From Ornithodoros turicata (Eukaryota > Arthropoda > Arachnida > Ixodida > Argasidae): a stretch of DNA of 64,000 bases. The stretch covers positions 79,173,807 to 79,237,806 of the forward strand of contig NC_088204.1 in NCBI RefSeq assembly GCF_037126465.1, given 5' to 3'. Below, in pieces: positions 59,722 through 64,000 of this stretch. Within the stretch, counting starts at the first letter, position 1; every line of letters begins with the position of its first letter. The position numbers and the translations under genes are program-made. The notes beneath the pieces are model-generated. The model saw nothing but the letters and a program-made list of their open reading frames with translations. It made no database searches and was not told where the DNA came from.

Positions 59722-62700
59722 ATGGCGGATGGCGGGCGGGACCCGCCTCCCCGGCAGGCTGAGGCCGCGTACGACGAGCTCACTAAAACCTTTTCGGTAG
59801 CCGTCGATAACGTGAAAGACAGAGTGAGCGACTTCGTCAGCGACACCAAAGACTACGTCACCGAACTCGCAGAGAGCGCGTACGTGCGAAGCAAGGAGCG
59901 ACTCGTCGACCTAGCCGATGCTGTCTACACGGGCAGTCAGGAGTACCTGGCCGGATTGCTCAAGGACGGAAGAGCGCGCTTCGATGAACTGCAGGATCAG
60001 GCTTATAAGGAAGGGGAACAGTATTTAGAGGATGTAAAGACGAAAGGACTGGAGTACCTGGCGACGAAGCGGCGAGAAAGCGAACAGTACTTGGCTGACC
60101 TTCAGGAACAAGCGACAGATCGGGCCGAAGAGTATTGGGATGAGTCGCGTGCTTGGGCTTACAAGAGTCTTACAGAGACACTCAAGCCTTACGCTGAACC
60201 GATTCGGAAGAAGAGCACGGAATCGATAAAGAAGCCGGCCGACGGGAAGGGCAAGTCTGCGCCTCCTAAACCAAGTGACAAGCATGGGGAGAAAAAGGGT
60301 GAGGCTTTTGACCTGGACGTTGCTTACTGGACTGTGGCCTGTGGTCTTACCATACTAACGTCTTCAAGTGTCTAGCATATCTTGTGGTCGTGTTCTGGCA
60401 CACTGGTCCACTGAATCCACGCTGTATTGAAACCAACTGAGGCTTCGCTCTTAACGACCTACACAGTCACGGCACCACCGTTCTCTATAGAATTCAAAGA
60501 ACACCGCAGTCTTGTTCTGTTGTAAGTTGCCCGGCGTCTTTCAGTGGCTTGACTGATGGCTTCGCAGTGTACATGACGTTTCAAGGTACAATGTCGCCTG
60601 TAAGAAATAACTTGGTACTTCTTCGTATACGCACGCAAGTCACCTACTAGTAGTAGGCCACAGTCGTACGATAGACGTTTGCTTCAATTTCGCTTCGCAA
60701 ACGCAAGCCACTGGGATGACGTGTCGCGAAGTGTCCTTTTCAGGGCGCTGCGAACTTGAACAGGCTTGTACTCTAGGGGGCGTTACGTATAGCGTCATGT
60801 CACATGACTGTGTCTGACATCATTTGCAGCACCTTCGCCGCAGCCCAGCAAGAAGCCGTCGGAGGAAGCAGCACATCCTAAAAAGGAAGCACCTCATCCT
60901 AAAAAGGAAACACCCCACCCGCCAAAGGAAGCCCCCAAACACGACGATCATGCCGACCATGACAAGAAAGTTAAATTCGGCCATAAAGAAGTTCGTACCA
61001 TAGGGCCGCCGAAGACACCAGACAAACATGACGCTGCGGGAAAAGAGGTCAAGAAGAAGACTTCGCCCAAAGGATCGGCCGAGCACTTGGGATCGAAAGA
61101 CGCAAGCAAGGACAAGAAAGAGACGAAACATGGAACTAAGCATGAAGGACAGGACCACGCGAAGCCGAAGAAATCTGATAGCAAGGATGGCAAAGAATCT
61201 CCTAAAGGAGGCAAGGGCTCCCCCAAGGGCAAGGAATCGCATAAGGATGTGAAAGCGGAAAAAGGAAAAACTTCCCCGAAGGCTGACGCTAAAAAAGGTC
61301 CCTCCAGAGCACCGTCTCCAAGCAAGCAACCTGTTCAGGACAAGTTGGAAAGTCATTCGCGAAGGGGTTCAAAGAGTAAGGTTTCAAAGCATGAAGGCGA
61401 CGAACAAGGAAAACACGAAGGGAAGGTAAAGGTGGTCCTTCGACGATTTTTTATGTTCGTACGACGGTTGTGCCGCTGCTGTAAACCGCCTGCAGACAAA
61501 GAGGCCCCGCACGAACCTGGACACGTCCAGGAAGCCGACAAGAAAGAAAAAGTTGATAAAGAAGGCAAGGAGGGGGCACCGAAGAAGAAAGAAACGTTCT
61601 TCGATCGTCTTCTGCAACCTTTGAGGGCATTATTGCGGAGAGCCGGTGAGCCTCCACGAGAGTTCAAACTGAACGCCGTCGGAATCTCGTGTACGGGATT
61701 TGTCGTCTTCATGACGATCCTTCTGATTCTTCTGACGGGCGAACTGGCCGACGATTTGGATCGTTCGGTCCGTACGTTCGAAATCGAGCTCCGCAAGCCG
61801 GTACGAGAAGTGGACAGGGCGTTCTTGGGAGCCACGATAGACTCGTCTATCCTCGGTGAACCAGGAGCCTGGGGTCGCCTGGTGGGTGAGCCGGACAGTC
61901 GCTTCCTTACTCTCGCGCAAGCTCTCGCACCGGCTGTCTTACGGTTTAGCGGGTACGAGACGAACCATTTCTATTTCGTCGAAGATTGCAGGGGGACATC
62001 GACGACGGCTGGGATAATAGACAAGCAGGTCCGTGTAATGCGGTCCCGCTTACGTAATGTGGCAGACCGCTTTCCTCTGACGGGAGCAGACTGGCTCTCG
62101 CTCACTAACTGGACCTCTCACGTGGGGTGGAAGCTTCTGTTCAGCCTCAACTTGCACAATGTGGATCCCGGTCTCGAAGAGAACGACGTCCTTCGATGGA
62201 ACCTGGCAGACGCTGCCGAACTTCTTCGATTTCAAGAGCGCCACAACTTGACGCAGGTACTCTGGCAATTGGGTCACGAGCCAGACCTTACGGGCGGCCT
62301 TACGCCTTACGCATTAGGCAAGGAGTATGGGTCGCTACACGAACTGCTGCTGTTCTTTCCAGAGTTCTCCACCTTAGTAGGGCCGGGCGTATCAACGATA
62401 CGTCGTCCAGGGATTCGATTCCTCGGTTCTTTCCTCAAGAGCCGCGGAAAATTTGTAGATGTTGTCTCACTTCATCATGTCGTACACTCGAAGCCAGGCC
62501 CAAAGCTATCGCCCGATGACTACTTAGACGTCGTACCTATGGAACGGTTTGTTAACAACCTGCGTGATCTGGACGTGCTACTCCGAAACGTAACTCCCAG
62601 AGCCAAGCCAGTTTGGCTGACGTCTCTGGAGCCATCAAGAGGAGGGCGGACGCCAGGGGCTTCTGGAACTTTCGCGTCTGGCTTTCAGTATCTCGACGCT

Positions 62701-63201
62701 CTGGGCGTCGCGGCACGCCTCGGAGTAAACGTTGTTTTGCGAGATTCCTTCGTCCGTGGGGACCATCCCCTAGTTGATATGACAAGCGCACGACCGAATC
62801 CAGACTACTGGTTAACCCTTCTGTTCCGAAGGCTAGTTGGTCAAAGGGTGCTTCGACTTAATCAAGTGCCATTAAGTGACCCCTACTTTAGGGTGTACGC
62901 CCATTGCTCCCTTCAATATCCCGGGGGAATCGTTCTATTTGGACTGAACCTCAACAATTATGTTGCCAGACTGAAGAAGAGAGGCACACGGATTGGATGG
63001 GAGGTTCAACACCGGTATGTACTTACTGCCGACTCGATAGGAGACTCTGACGTTTACCTCAACGGAAGGTACCTGAGGTGGGACGGCAGTTCTTTGCCAT
63101 TTCTCGCAGCGGACACAGTTCGTGCAACTATTGTAAAGCTCCCGCCGCTATCTATTGGGTTCTTTGTATTCCCCCAAGTGGATGCGCCGGCGTGCGTGTA
63201 A
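59722..63201 (+). CDS. Type II membrane protein with heparanase-like (GH79) ectodomain, two exons
   Basis: Exons 59722-60298 and 60830-63201 (phase 1 junction, GT-AG) give 982 residues. ATG 59722 is chosen because it has a good context (GTCATGG); an in-frame ATG at 59677 would add 15 residues. Layout: amphipathic helical region about 15-165 with 11-residue repeats; Lys/Pro/Ser-rich disordered region about 165-460 with a KKEAPHPKKE-type repeat; Cys cluster RRLCRCC near 407; membrane helix about 475-495 (GFVVFMTILLILL); then a complete GH79 domain. Similarity to heparanase runs from FLGATIDSSIL and LAPAVLRFSGYETNHF through PDYWLTLLFRRLVG to the end APACV, close to the mammalian end. Three N-glycosylation sequons (NWT, NLT, NVT) all lie after the helix, supporting a luminal/outer C-terminal domain. 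The acid/base Glu is kept (GHEP, E676) but the nucleophile position holds Ser791, so heparan-sulfate cleavage is doubtful. Confidence 0.88.
60299..60829 (+). other. Intron of the GH79-like gene, with a possible retained-intron end
   Basis: The donor is GG|GTGAGG and the acceptor TTTGCAG|CA. If the intron is kept, translation continues 25 codons to TAG at 60373, ending in a hydrophobic stretch (VAYWTVACGLTILTSSSV). No other gene is seen. Confidence 0.6.
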
Positions 63202-63600
63202 GCAAGCTCTCCAGCCCACGAGTCAATGATGGAGTGGCCAGAAGCGAGTAACAACGCGAGCGATTTAGAAGGACCGGGCGTCACCCCAGCGTTAAGGCTT
63301 CGACCGGTAAAGGAGGGCGTCCTGCTGACCGGTCTCGATTCCGTCAGCGAAAGGGGAACAGGATGCGAACCTGTTTGGCGGCTGGCCATGAGGCTGTCGT
63401 CCTCGCTTATCTGCCCCAAGGAGGGGAGGGACGCCTAAAGGTTGACGTCGGCCCCGAGGAGAACGGGGTCGTCGGGCGACCCGCCCGTTTCCCCGTTTCT
63501 CAAAGAAGAACTGTCCGATACTCGAATTGATCACAGAACACCGTCACAAAGGAAGAATAATCGGCTAACAAATAAATTTATTTACCTCTTGAAAATCGCG
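63202..63600 (+). other. 3' UTR of the GH79-like gene
   Basis: GC-rich sequence to about 63535, then A+T-rich. The segment 63340-63380 (CAGCGAAAGGGGAACAGGAT...GAACCTGTTTGGCGG) reminds me of a 28S rRNA stretch, but I cannot confirm it. Confidence 0.5.
63571..63576 (+). promoter_or_regulatory. Polyadenylation signal AATAAA of the GH79-like gene
   Basis: It lies 370 bp after the stop codon, at the start of an A+T-rich stretch, just before the next open frame. Confidence 0.6.
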
Positions 63601-63624
63601 TCATCTTCTACATAGACATGTACC

Positions 63625-64000
63625 ATGACGTGCATGGTCAAGTACGATGTCTTCTTCCGCAGTCTCGGGGCTTGGACCCGGAGTGGTGGGATCCAGAGAT
63701 TCGGGGTTTCCATGGGCATTGCCACAAGAATACCAGGAGATGCCCTATGGAAACCTCGCATCCCCGGGCCTACAAACGAAGACAATCGTCATACTCCACG
63801 GCGGCGTCCGCGCGGCATCCACGTGACTCCGGCGGTCAATGGCCGTTCGCCACTTGCTCGGACAGGGTTACCTAAACCGGCCGCCAGAAAACGCGGACGA
63901 AACTCGTTCGCACTGTACGCGTTCGCAATTTCACTCGTAGCAGTTTCGAAGTTCTTGCAGGCTGGAACCTGTACACCGCAACAAGCAGCGGCATTCGTGA
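63625..64000 (+). CDS. Open reading frame running off the window, possible membrane protein
   Basis: From ATG 63625 (further in-frame ATGs at 63634 and 63712) the frame stays open for 125 codons to the end of the window. It is basic and Pro/Arg-rich (TPRRRPRGIHVTP, LPKPAARKRGRN), then has a hydrophobic stretch (SFALYAFAISLVAVSKFL) followed by CTPQQAAAFV. I do not recognise the family. It starts about 50 bp after the poly(A) signal of the previous gene, so it may be a separate gene, or ATG 63712 may be the true start. Another frame is also open for 85 codons (63618-63875), which weakens the case. Confidence 0.35.
   Translation, partial: MTCMVKYDVFFRSLGAWTRSGGIQRFGVSMGIATRIPGDALWKPRIPGPTNEDNRHTPRRRPRGIHVTPAVNGRSPLARTGLPKPAARKRGRNSFALYAFAISLVAVSKFLQAGTCTPQQAAAFV

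Noticed and set aside
63260..63500. Possible 28S rRNA fragment in the 3' UTR
   Set aside because: Only short word-level resemblance (CAGCGAAAGGGGAACAG, GAACCTGTTTGGCGG); I could not extend it. A BLAST against tick 28S would decide.

Overview
The window is animal nuclear DNA. Genes are split into many short exons with canonical GT-AG introns, there are polyadenylation signals, Pol III tRNA genes, and dense SINE, MITE and satellite repeats. The protein sequences and the repeat types (tRNA-derived SINEs, foldback elements ending in ACACTCTTAAAAATG) suggest a chelicerate, most likely a tick. That placement is an inference from recognition, not from a search.

Three protein-coding genes can be reconstructed, all on the + strand, plus a possible fourth at the right edge. 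(1) 73-32241 is the 3' part of an unconventional myosin XV gene (Myo15; Sisyphus/Myo10A group). It has 29 exons with continuous reading frame, 1440 residues in the window: a Gln- and Pro-rich linker, a degenerate FERM, an SH3, the second MyTH4 and the C-terminal FERM. The motor domain lies upstream of the window. (2) 43654-55956 is a complete 19-exon PARN gene (poly(A)-specific ribonuclease) of 603 residues, with all DEDD catalytic residues. (3) 59722-63201 is a two-exon gene for a 982-residue predicted type II membrane protein: an amphipathic 11-mer-repeat N terminus, a long Lys-rich cytosolic part, one membrane helix and a complete heparanase-like GH79 domain that appears to have lost its nucleophile. 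An open frame of 125 codons with a possible membrane segment runs off the right end.

Between Myo15 and PARN (32.2-43.6 kb) there is little gene content. A pyrimidine-rich minisatellite lies just past the Myo15 poly(A) signal. It is followed by a 6.1-kb satellite built of 12-bp units with twelve conserved linkers, bounded on both sides by copies of the same unique sequence in direct orientation, 6800 bp apart. Two identical tRNA-Pro(AGG) genes lie upstream of PARN on the minus strand.

Myo15 introns carry most of the mobile DNA: foldback and TA-type MITEs, tRNA-SINEs, a LINE 3' end, and in the last intron a 2.2-kb minisatellite whose unit changes from 34 to 25 to 34 to 36 bp. PARN introns hold an inverted pair of MITEs around exons 12-13. 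The three genes have no evident functional link; they are ordinary neighbours on a repeat-rich arthropod chromosome.
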